A DNA stretch of 64,000 bases. It comes from AC-32 sp963716865 (GTDB lineage Bacteria; Actinomycetota; Thermoleophilia; Gaiellales; Gaiellaceae). The notes under the pieces were generated by a model that saw only the letters and a list, made by a program, of their open reading frames with translations, searched no databases and had not been told where the DNA came from. The position numbers were made by a program, and so were the translations under genes. The stretch spans positions 248,001 to 312,000 of the forward strand of contig CAVQUF010000005.1 of the NCBI GenBank assembly GCA_963716865.1, in the 5' to 3' direction. Positions 33,044 through 40,773 of the stretch are shown piece after piece. Within the stretch, counting starts at the first letter, position 1. Each line of letters begins with the position of its first letter.

Positions 33044-33072
33044 CTGGGCCAGTGTGCGGGAATGTCCCCCGA
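33044..33072 (+). repeat. dispersed repeat, copy 8
   Basis: CTGGGCCAGTGTGCGGGAAT then GTCCCCCGA. It lies upstream of the hydrolase-cyclase gene. Confidence 0.7.
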
Positions 33073-33137
33073 GCTACGCGGACACCGGTGACAGCGTCTT
33101 GTTCGTCTATGAGATTCGCATCGCGCACAATGGTGCG

Positions 33138-34473
33138 ATGGAGTCGAACAGACACGGGTTGTCCCGCGCAGAGATCAAGTACGCGCGAAACGGTGGAGTC
33201 GCGATTGCGTACCAGGTGGTGGGTGAAGGGGACGTTGACCTTGTCTACGTTCCCGACTACGTCTCGAATCTCGTCTACCAGTGGGAGTATCCGCCGTTGC
33301 GCGACTTCTACTTCCGTCTAGCCCGTTCTTTCCGGCTGATCCTGTTCGACAAGCGGGGAACCGGGCTTTCCGACCACGGAGGCCAGTTCGCGACGCTGGA
33401 GACGCGGATGGAGGACCTGCACGCCGTTCTCGACGCCGCAGGATCGTCGAGCCCGGTGATCTTGGGCGCGCACGAGGGGAGCGGAATGGCCGTCATGTTC
33501 GCCGCCTCGTATCCGGAGCGGACGCGGGCGCTCGTGCTCTTCCACGCGATCGCGAAGGGCCAAGGGCTCGAAGCGGAATCCAACCAGCGCGAGTTGGCAC
33601 GTCTCCGGGAGGGGTGGGGTGTTCAGGAGTGGTGTGACGAGCTGCTCATGTGGGGGTGCCCGTCCCTCGCCGACAATGAGGTCGATCGCCGCTGGTTCGC
33701 AAATTCGCTGCGGGTCGGGGCGAGTCCCGCGGTCGCCTATGCGCTCAACCGTGCGGCCTACGAGACCGACTTGCGCGATGTGCTGCCGGCGGTGCGAGTT
33801 CCCACGCTGCTCCTCTACCGCTCCTTGCACGAGGCCGAGACGATCGACGTGGCGTCGCGCATTCCGAATGCGAGGACGATGCGCGTGTCGGGCAACGACT
33901 ACTTCGGCATCTTCCTCTCGCCCGACATCGCCGACGAGATCGAGCGGTTCGTCGCGGGTGAAGAAGCACCGTCCGTCCCCGAAAGCGTGCTGGTCACCGT
34001 CATGTTCACCGACATCGTCGATTCAAGCGATCACGCCGCAAGGATCGGCGATCGCGCCTGGCGCGACCTGTTAGCCCGCCACCACGCAATCGTCCGACGC
34101 GAACTCAGCCGCTACCGCGGACACGAACGCGACACCGCGGGCGACGGATTCTTCGCGACGTTCGACGGTCCAGCACGCGCGATCGGCGCAGCGCAGGCGA
34201 TCACCACCGGCGTCCGCACGCTCGGTCTCGAAGCGCGAATCGGCATCCACGTCGGAGAGTGCGAACTCCACGACGACAAGATCGCCGGGGCTCGCCGTCA
34301 ACATCGGCTCCCGCGTGGCCTCCAACGCCGGAGCAAGCGAGGTTCTCGTTTCACAAACGGTCCGAGACCTCGTCGCCGGATCAGGAATCAGTTTCGGAGA
34401 TCGAGGTATCCACGAACTCAAAGGAATACCCGGCAATTGGCAACTATTCGCAGTCGCAGGCGCAGACAACTGA
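33138..34473 (+). pseudogene. alpha/beta hydrolase - class III adenylate cyclase, frameshifted
   Basis: ATG 33138. Residues 1-275 form an alpha/beta hydrolase (VVGEGDVDLVYVPDYVS, FDKRGTGLSD) whose nucleophile elbow reads GAHEGSG, so the usual Ser is His. Then a class III cyclase domain: VMFTDIVDSS and HERDTAGDGFFATFDG carry the two metal Asp. After DDKIAG the frame is lost at GGGG (34287-34290). Reading GGG there restores LAVNIGSRVASNAGASEVLV, then VRDLVAGSGISFGDRG and HELKGIPGNWQLFAV, ending at TGA 34473. One extra G therefore disrupts the gene. Similar hydrolase-cyclase fusions are common in Actinobacteria. Confidence 0.8.
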
Positions 34474-34520
34474 AGTCCGCCGCTGGCGGGGCGAGGATGC
34501 GTGAGCGACAGACGAAGGCT

Positions 34521-34611
34521 CCGTGGGATCGGCCAGGCGGGACAGAGCTTTCTCGGCAGCGCCGAGCTGCGCTTTGCCGGTCCTGGCGTTCGAGGGAATC
34601 GCGCAGACGAG
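34521..34611 (+). pseudogene. GNAT gene fragment
   Basis: About 90 bases closely matching 35952-36047 inside the downstream GNAT gene (shared GAGCTTTCTCGG, GCCGAGCTGCGCTTTGCCGG and GAGGGAATCGCGC). It ends abruptly where IS110-type coding sequence begins. It is a partial duplicate, or a GNAT gene cut by the insertion. Confidence 0.7.
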
Positions 34612-35490
34612 GTGGACGCGGCCTTGGGTGACCGCGATCCGAGGCGCAGTTCAGTTGCCGGTTACCGCCGCGGTCGAGGCGGTGGCGTCGGCGCTTGCCC
34701 GAGCTGGCCTCGAGCGGTGCGACCCCGGCGTGGCGTGCGAGCTGGGCGTCGCTCGCGAAGCGTTCAATCGGCCCGATCTCGCCGAGCAGCTTGGCGGCGC
34801 TGAGGGCGCCACAGCCGGGGAGCTGGAGCAGCCGTGGGCGAGCGTTTGCGCCCGCGCCTCTAGCTCACGCTCGAGTGCGACGATCTCGCGCGTCGAGGCG
34901 CGGCAGCGGGCGAGCAGTTGACGGGCGATCCGTGCCTGCGTGGTCTGCTCGCATCGGGCGAGCCGCCGGCCAAGACGATCGAGCCAGGTGCCGCGGTCGA
35001 GCGCGCCCAGCGGCACCGCGAGCATCGGATCGAGCTCGTGCAGGTGCCAGCGCAAGCGCTGCTGGCAGCGGCGCCGCTCGGCGACCAGGTCGTCGCGGTG
35101 ATCGACCAGCAGCTTCAGCTCGCGCAGCCTCTCCTCGCCGGCACGGGGCCGGTCGAGGTCCGGTTCCTGCAGCGCAGCCCGTGCGATCGCGAGTCCGTCG
35201 ATTGCGTCCGACTTGCCGCGCGTCCGGCCGCGTCGACGCTGTGGCGCGGTCAGGCGCGGCGGCACCCGCACCAGCCGCTCTCCGGCGGCAAGCAGCGCGT
35301 GTTCGAGGCCGCGCGTCACGTGCCGGCAGTCCTCGAGCGCCCACAGTCGCTCCGACGCGAGCGAGCGCGCCCACTCGAGCAGCGGTTCGGCATCGACGGC
35401 GCTCGTCCGCTCAGCCAATGGGCGGCCGAGCTCGTCGACCGCGACAGCCGTCAGCGCCTGCTTGTGCACGTCCAGGCCAACCACGATCAT
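34612..35490 (-). pseudogene. IS110-family transposase, decayed
   Basis: Starts MIVVGLDVHKQALTAVAVDE at ATG 35490. The DEDD-type N-terminal domain has Asp7, a Glu in WALEDC and KSDAIDGLAIARA; a coiled coil follows. In frame it becomes Ser-rich after AQTLAHG. Adding one base to the GGG at 34836-34838 restores the transposase_20 domain: LLQLPGCGALSAAKLLGE, IERFASDAQLARHAGVAPLE, then GGNRQLN. A second break follows before RIAVTQGRVH, after which homology stops at the GNAT fragment. At least two frameshifts and a missing C-terminus mean it is inactive as written. Confidence 0.85.
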
Positions 35491-35709
35491 GGTGATCGCC
35501 TCCTCAACCGTTGGGGCGACCGGCGAGCGGACAGGCCTCACTCGAGGCAAGGTGCCAAGCTCCTATCAGGTCACGCTCGGCGGTCTCGGGAAGGCGGCGG
35601 CGACACAACGCTGGAAGGTCAGCCCTCGGGCGACGTTTCGGGAATCGAGTCAGCCGCCGCCGCCCGAGTCTGCTCCGCTCAGCAGACGACACCACGCCGA
35701 CGATGACAG
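35491..35709. other. non-coding end of the IS110 copy, candidate bridge-RNA region
   Basis: About 220 bases precede the transposase ATG and end at a repeat remnant. IS110-family elements encode their bridge RNA in a non-coding end next to the transposase. The position fits and the region has no supported ORF, but I cannot delimit the RNA or the element end, and no loops were matched to a target. Confidence 0.3.
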
Positions 35710-35728
35710 GTGCGGGAATGTCACTAGA
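35710..35728 (+). repeat. dispersed repeat, partial copy 9
   Basis: GTGCGGGAATGTCACTAGA: only the right half of the family core. It may be cut by the IS110 end. Confidence 0.5.
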
Positions 35729-35758
35729 GTCGCATCGGAATCGGGCCATACTGCGAGC

Positions 35759-36556
35759 GTGCAGGGGCGCTACGCGGGCGAATCGGCGGGGCCGGCACAC
35801 GGCGGGATCGCTCTCCGAACAGCACGGCTGATCCTGATCCCGCTGAGACGAATCGACGAGGCCGAGCACGCACGAGCGTCGAAGGACGCCGCCGACGCTT
35901 TGCGTGACACTCGCGCCGCCGAGGTGCAGTGGCGAGAGCACGGCTTCGGCCCCTGGGCGATCCGGGACAGGCGGGACGAGAGCTTTCTCGGTGGCGCCGA
36001 GCTGCGCTTTGCCGGTCATGGCATCGAGGGAATCGCGCCCGACGAGGTCGAGGCGGGCTGGTGGGTGACCGAGAACCGGCGCAACGAAGGCATCGCGACC
36101 GAGGCGATGCAGGCGGCCATCGATGACCTGTGGGGCCGTACCGACGTCGAGAGCATTACGGCGTACATCGAGGAGGGAGCGAAAGAACCGTCGCACCGCC
36201 TTGCCGCTAAGCTCGGATTCGCGGTCGGGAGAGTGGCTTGGGCCAGTGTCCTCTCGCCTGGGCTCCGACCCGAAGTGGTTTGCGCACGCTGGCCGGGATG
36301 CTTTCACCCCCAGAGTGCGCAGGAGCGCTGGCGAGCTACTAGCGATGGCCGAAGTGGTGCGCGGCCGGTAGCGAGCCGAAGACGTCGGCGTTCTGGGCGC
36401 AGCGCCGGGTCAGCGGCCCGAGCGACTCGAGCTCGCGCACGACGACGTTGCGGTTGCGCCCCACTCGCTCGAACTTCCCCCGGGCGAGCAGAAGCGGCTC
36501 GGACCGCACGAGCGGGCGAAAGCGCTCGTACACGCCGGGCGGGACGATCAGGTTGA
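35759..36556 (+). CDS. GNAT acetyltransferase with abnormal 3' end
   Basis: From GTG 35759: ALRTARLILIPLRRIDEAEHA, then DESFLGGAELRFAG, EAGWWVTENRRNEGIATEAM (acetyl-CoA loop) and SHRLAAKLGFAVGRV. This is a ribosomal-protein-N-acetyltransferase-like GNAT of about 160 residues. After residue 160 the sequence runs through a partial repeat (GGCCAGTGTC near 36240) and then continues open as Arg-rich residues antisense to dnaE2, overlapping it by 218 bases. The true stop is probably lost; the domain ends near 36250. Confidence 0.6.
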   Translation: MQGRYAGESAGPAHGGIALRTARLILIPLRRIDEAEHARASKDAADALRDTRAAEVQWREHGFGPWAIRDRRDESFLGGAELRFAGHGIEGIAPDEVEAGWWVTENRRNEGIATEAMQAAIDDLWGRTDVESITAYIEEGAKEPSHRLAAKLGFAVGRVAWASVLSPGLRPEVVCARWPGCFHPQSAQERWRATSDGRSGARPVASRRRRRSGRSAGSAARATRARARRRCGCAPLARTSPGRAEAARTARAGESARTRRAGRSG

Positions 36557-39548
36557 TCTGGCCGTGCTCGTCCTCGAGCAGCATGAACACGACCCCGTTC
36601 GCGGTCGCCGGGCGCTGCCGGGCCACCGCCATCCCCGCGACCGCGACCGACCCGCCCGCCGGCCGCTCGGCGAGCTCTCTGCTCGAGAGCGTCCCCTCCG
36701 GCAGGTGCGGGCGCAGCAGCGCCAGCGGGTGCACGCCCACCGACAGGCTCGTCGTCCGGTAGTCGGCGAGCATGCGCTCCCAGGGCGTCTGCTCTCGCAG
36801 CGCGGGCGCCCGCGCGGTCGGGTCGAGCGGCAGGGCGAGCTGGCGCTCCTCCCCTCCGCTCCCGGGCACGGTCTGCGCTCGCGGCACGAGCCCGAGCTCC
36901 CAGAGGAGCACGCGGCGCAGGCCTCCGAACGAGTCGCAGGCCCCCGAGGCGACGAGCGCCTCCAGCCGCGGCCGGTCGAGCGCCGTCCGCTGCGCCAGCT
37001 CGCGCACTCCGGAGTACGGCCCGCCCCGCTCCCGTTCGGCCACGACCGCCTTCGCCTCCTCCGCGCCGAGCGAGCGGACGTACTCGAGCCCGACGCGCAC
37101 GGCATCCTCCTCGAGCGCGCACTCTGCCTCGCTCCGGTTCACGTCCGGAGGGCGCACCTCGACCCCTCGGCGCTGGGCGTCGCGCACGAGCGACGCCGGC
37201 GGGTAGAAGCCCATCGGCTGCTCGTTCAGGAGCGCGCAGAGGAACTCCCTCGGGTAGTGGTGCCGCAGCCAGGCCGACTGGTACGCGAGCAGCCCGAACG
37301 CGGCCGCGTGCGACTTCGGGAAGCCGAACGACGCGAACCCGTTCAGCTTCTGGAAGACCATCTCCGCCGTCTCGCGGTCGACCCCTCGCCCGAGCGCCCC
37401 GTCGACGAAGCGCCCGTGGAACGCCTCTACCGCCTCGCGGCTGCGCTTGCGGCTCATCGCCCGCCGCAACCCCTCCGCCTCGCCGACCGAGAATCCCGCC
37501 AGCGCGATCGCGACCGCGAGCACCTGCTCCTGGAAGACGACGACCCCGAGCGTCTCGCGCAGCGGCTCCTCGAGCAGCGGATGGTCGTACGGCGGCACGA
37601 ACGACGGGTCCTCGCGCAGGCGCCGCCGGTGCTCGATGTACGGATGGACGGCGCCGCCCTGGATCGGCCCCGGCCGCACGAGCGCGACCTGCACCGTCAG
37701 GTCCTCGAGGTTCTCGGGCCGCGTGCGCAGGAGCGACTGCATCTGCGCTCGGCTCTCGATCTGGAAGACCCCGACCGTGTCCGCGCGCTGGATCTCGGCG
37801 TACACCGCCCCGTCGTCGAGCGGGATCCGCGAGAGGTCAATTGTCTCGCCGTGGGCTCGCGCGATCCGCTCGACGCAGTCCTCGACCGCCGAGAGCATCC
37901 CGAGCCCGAGCAGGTCGATCTTGAGGAAGCCCGCGTCGGCGCAGGAGTCCTTGTCCCACTGGCAGAGCTGGCGCCCGGCCATCGCCGCCGGCTGCACCGG
38001 GACGAGCTCCACGAGCGGCCGCGTCGAGATCACCATCCCGCCGGGATGCTGCGACACGTGCCGCGGCAGCCCGCCGAGCTCGCCGCACAGCTTTGCGAAT
38101 GCGCGCCAGCGCGGCGAGGCCAGCTTCGTCTCCGCATCCGGCAGCTTCGCCAGCTCCTCCCCCACCCTGCGCGGGCTGCCGTCCGTCAGCCGCGCCAGGC
38201 GCTCGAGCTCGGCGAACGGCAGCCCGAGCGCCTTGCCGACGTCGCGGATCGCCCCTCGCGCGCGGTAGGTCGCGAAGCTGGCGACGAGCGCCGAGTGCTC
38301 GCGGCCATAGCGCTCGCAGACCCCCACGATCAGCTTCTCGCGGATGTCGCGCGGGAAGTCGAGGTCGATGTCCGGCACCGAGACGAGCTCGCGGTTGAGG
38401 AAGCGCCCGAGCGGAAGGCCGGCCTGGACCGGGTCGACGTGCGAGAGCCCCGTCAGGTAGCAGACGATCGAGCCGACCGAGCTGCCGCGGCCGCGGCCGG
38501 GCGGGAGCACGTTGCGGGCCGCCGAGTCTCCGCGCACCTCCCGCGCGCATTCTCTCGCCAGCTCCAGCACCTCCCAGTGCAGGAGGAAGAATCCCGCGAG
38601 GCCGAGCTCCTCGATCAGGTTCAGCTCCTCGCAGAGGCGCCGGCGCGCCCTGCGCTTGTGGCCGTTCGCGCCTCCGTAGCGCTCGGCGAATGCGCGGTCG
38701 CACACGCGCCCGAGCTGCGCGATCGCCGGCTCGCCCGTGTCCGAGAAGTCCGGGTAGCGGTAGCCGAGGTCCTCGGTCAGGTCGAACTCCAGGCGCGCGG
38801 CCAGCTCGCCCGTGCGCTCGACGGCGTCGCGGTCTTCCGGGAAGCGCTCCCTCGTCTCCTCGGGCGGGAGCAGGACGCTCTCGCGGTTGCCCCGCCGCTC
38901 CGGCTCGCAGCCTTCGAGCGACGTGCGGTGACGGATCGCGACGAGCACGTCCTGGAGCGAGGTGCGCCGCGGATGGTGCGAGTGGACGTCTCCGGTGGCG
39001 ACCGTCTGCACGCTCAGCGCCCCGGCGAGGTCGCGCAGCGCGGCCAGACGGCTCGCGTCGCCTCGCTCGTACGGGCGTTGCAGCTCGACGAAGAAGCGCT
39101 CGGGCCCGAACGCCCGCGCCAGCGCCGCCGCGCCGTTCGGGCTCCGAACCGCAAGACCGTGCCTCGCGCACCCGGAGAGGCAGACGAGGCCCTCGTTCAG
39201 CTCCATGAGCAGCGCCGTCTCGAGCGAGGGAGGCGCGAGCTCGGGCCCCTTACGCGTGTGCGCGTGTGCCGCGGTCAGCAGCCGGCAGAGGTTCGCGTAG
39301 CCCTGCGCGGACTCGACGAGCAGCGTCACGTGCGAACCGTCGGCCAGCGTCACCTCCGAGCCGGTGATCGGCCGCACGCCGAGCGCCTTCGCCGCGTGCG
39401 CGAACTCGAGCGAGCCGTACACACCGTCGTGGTCGGTCAGGGCAAGCGCCTCGTATCCGAGCTCGGCCGCGCGAGCCGCAAGCTCCTCGGGCTGCGAGGC
39501 CCCGTCGAGGAACGAATAGGCTGAGTGCGCGTGCAGCTCGACGACCAC
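36339..39548 (-). CDS. dnaE2: error-prone DNA polymerase III alpha (ImuC/DnaE2)
   Basis: A 1069-residue C-family polymerase for translesion synthesis. The N-terminal PHP domain (ELHAHSAYSFLDGASQPEELA, ALTDHDGVYG) is followed by the palm with PDIDLDFPRD carrying catalytic Asp, fingers with RRAMSRKRS, and a C-terminal OB fold (GVVFMLLEDEHGQINLIVPP). Length and lack of a long C-terminal tail distinguish it from replicative DnaE1. With ImuB 1.2 kb upstream it forms the mutasome. The start at 39548 overlaps the divergent cupin start by 24 bases. Confidence 0.95.
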   Translation of the reverse strand: MVVELHAHSAYSFLDGASQPEELAARAAELGYEALALTDHDGVYGSLEFAHAAKALGVRPITGSEVTLADGSHVTLLVESAQGYANLCRLLTAAHAHTRKGPELAPPSLETALLMELNEGLVCLSGCARHGLAVRSPNGAAALARAFGPERFFVELQRPYERGDASRLAALRDLAGALSVQTVATGDVHSHHPRRTSLQDVLVAIRHRTSLEGCEPERRGNRESVLLPPEETRERFPEDRDAVERTGELAARLEFDLTEDLGYRYPDFSDTGEPAIAQLGRVCDRAFAERYGGANGHKRRARRRLCEELNLIEELGLAGFFLLHWEVLELARECAREVRGDSAARNVLPPGRGRGSSVGSIVCYLTGLSHVDPVQAGLPLGRFLNRELVSVPDIDLDFPRDIREKLIVGVCERYGREHSALVASFATYRARGAIRDVGKALGLPFAELERLARLTDGSPRRVGEELAKLPDAETKLASPRWRAFAKLCGELGGLPRHVSQHPGGMVISTRPLVELVPVQPAAMAGRQLCQWDKDSCADAGFLKIDLLGLGMLSAVEDCVERIARAHGETIDLSRIPLDDGAVYAEIQRADTVGVFQIESRAQMQSLLRTRPENLEDLTVQVALVRPGPIQGGAVHPYIEHRRRLREDPSFVPPYDHPLLEEPLRETLGVVVFQEQVLAVAIALAGFSVGEAEGLRRAMSRKRSREAVEAFHGRFVDGALGRGVDRETAEMVFQKLNGFASFGFPKSHAAAFGLLAYQSAWLRHHYPREFLCALLNEQPMGFYPPASLVRDAQRRGVEVRPPDVNRSEAECALEEDAVRVGLEYVRSLGAEEAKAVVAERERGGPYSGVRELAQRTALDRPRLEALVASGACDSFGGLRRVLLWELGLVPRAQTVPGSGGEERQLALPLDPTARAPALREQTPWERMLADYRTTSLSVGVHPLALLRPHLPEGTLSSRELAERPAGGSVAVAGMAVARQRPATANGVVFMLLEDEHGQINLIVPPGVYERFRPLVRSEPLLLARGKFERVGRNRNVVVRELESLGPLTRRCAQNADVFGSLPAAHHFGHR

Positions 39549-40382
39549 CGCCCGCTCCTCCTAGCGCCCGGCGAGGGCGAGACCGTGTCGAATCGTCCCG
39601 AGCGGACGCTGCGGATCCTCGCCGAGCTCGACCAGGTGATCGTCTCGTGGTTCCGCTACGAGCCCGGCCAGGAGGGTCCCGAGCCGCACGTCCACCACCT
39701 GCACACCGACGCCTTCTACGTGCTCGAGGGCACGCTCGAGCTCTTGCTCGGCCCCGAGCTCCAGGCAGTTCAGGCGGAGCCCGGGACACTGGTAGCCGCT
39801 CCGCCGAACGTCGTCCACACGTTCCGCAACTCGAGCGACGCGACCACGATCTTCCTGAACGTCCACGCGCCCTCGAAGCACTTCGGCGACGAGATCCGCG
39901 GGCGCGAGGACTCGGGCTTCGAGCAGTACCCGCCGCCGGCCGACGGAGGCCGCCCGCTCGCCGATGCGATCCTGAGCGGTCCCGGCGAGGGCGAGCGCCT
40001 CGAAGGCCGCACGACCACGATCGTCAAGGCCGGCGGAGACCACACCGACGGCCAGCTCGCGGTCTACGAGACCATGCTTCCGCTCGACGCCGCCGGGCCG
40101 CCTCCACACCTGCACCGCAACACGGCCGAGCTCTTCTTCGTCCTCGACGGGATCCTCGAGATCAGCCTCGACGGCGAGCGCGCGCTGCTCGAGCCAGGCG
40201 CCTGCGCCTTCGCGCCTCCCGGGGTCGTGCACACCTTCGCCAACGAGGGCGAGGGCGAGGCTTGCTGCCTCACGATCGGCGGGCCCGCGGGCGTCGAGGC
40301 GTTCATCCGCGAGGCGGTTCGCACCGATGCCCCGGCGCTCGCGGAGCTCGGCCGCCGCCACGACACCTACCTCGAGACCTGA
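39525..40382 (+). CDS. two-domain cupin protein
   Basis: A 285-residue bicupin. Domain 1 has EPHVHHLHTDAFYVLEGTLELLLG and PPNVVHTF; domain 2 has PPPHLHRNTAELFFVLDGILEISLDG and PPGVVHTF. Each carries the His/Glu metal ligands of the cupin 1 and 2 motifs. Possible dioxygenase, isomerase or binding role; the substrate is unknown. The first start is GTG at 39525, with a later GTG at 39585 that would remove the overlap with dnaE2. It lies on the opposite strand within the mutasome cluster. Confidence 0.85.
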   Translation: MRVQLDDHRPLLLAPGEGETVSNRPERTLRILAELDQVIVSWFRYEPGQEGPEPHVHHLHTDAFYVLEGTLELLLGPELQAVQAEPGTLVAAPPNVVHTFRNSSDATTIFLNVHAPSKHFGDEIRGREDSGFEQYPPPADGGRPLADAILSGPGEGERLEGRTTTIVKAGGDHTDGQLAVYETMLPLDAAGPPPHLHRNTAELFFVLDGILEISLDGERALLEPGACAFAPPGVVHTFANEGEGEACCLTIGGPAGVEAFIREAVRTDAPALAELGRRHDTYLET

Positions 40383-40389
40383 GCGGCAG

Positions 40390-40632
40390 TCACGTTCCCC
40401 GCTGGCTGAACCAGCAGCCCACCTCCTCGTCGCGGAAGACGACCTCGTGCTCGCCCCCTGCCAGCACGACGTCGAAGTAGCGGCGGCTGACCGGGTCTTC
40501 GGTCCACCAGCGGTCGACGACCCGCCACTCCTCGCGGACGAGCGCGACCGGGGAGCGGTTCACGCGCCGAGGCGAGCCGTCCACGTGCGCCTCCACGAGC
40601 GCCGCCTGCGGCTCGTTCACGCGCCGCACCAT
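40390..40632 (-). CDS. DUF6504-like small protein of the mutasome cluster
   Basis: An 80-residue protein: VRRVNEPQAALVEAHVDGSP, then a pattern rich in Trp (REEWRVVDRWWTEDPVSRRYFDVVLAGG) and a closing FRDEEVGCWFSQRG. This beta-rich WW-RxYF layout resembles the DUF6504 proteins often encoded between imuB and dnaE2 in Actinobacteria. The match is from memory of the family pattern and the context. The role is unknown. Confidence 0.6.
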   Translation of the reverse strand: MVRRVNEPQAALVEAHVDGSPRRVNRSPVALVREEWRVVDRWWTEDPVSRRYFDVVLAGGEHEVVFRDEEVGCWFSQRGT

Positions 40633-40773
40633 CAGCCGATCGACCGGTCATTTCCGACGGACGCGCGACCGAGGCATCGCTCGCCGATGCCGATCAGAGG
40701 CCGCACCTGCTTTGCCGGTGTGGCCGGCTTGATCTCGCGCGTCCTGAGAGCGGCATCGCAAGCGAAGCCTTGT

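Noticed and set aside
28691..33072. Island repeats as integron attC sites
   Set aside because: Only one copy has a nearby GTTRRRY-like box (GTTAGAC before copy 4), R'' and R' boxes are not paired in the expected order, and no integron integrase is present in the window. A cassette-like behaviour is still possible by another mechanism.
28691..36260. CRISPR array or defence island
   Set aside because: The repeats are spaced 0.2-1.8 kb apart with genes between them, not 30-40 base spacers, and no cas, restriction or toxin gene was recognised.
36564..39524. Very long plus-strand frame opposite dnaE2 (986 codons)
   Set aside because: It is a shadow produced by high G+C in the antisense frame of dnaE2; its product is Arg/Leu/Glu-rich with no family motif, while the minus-strand frame has complete polymerase motifs.
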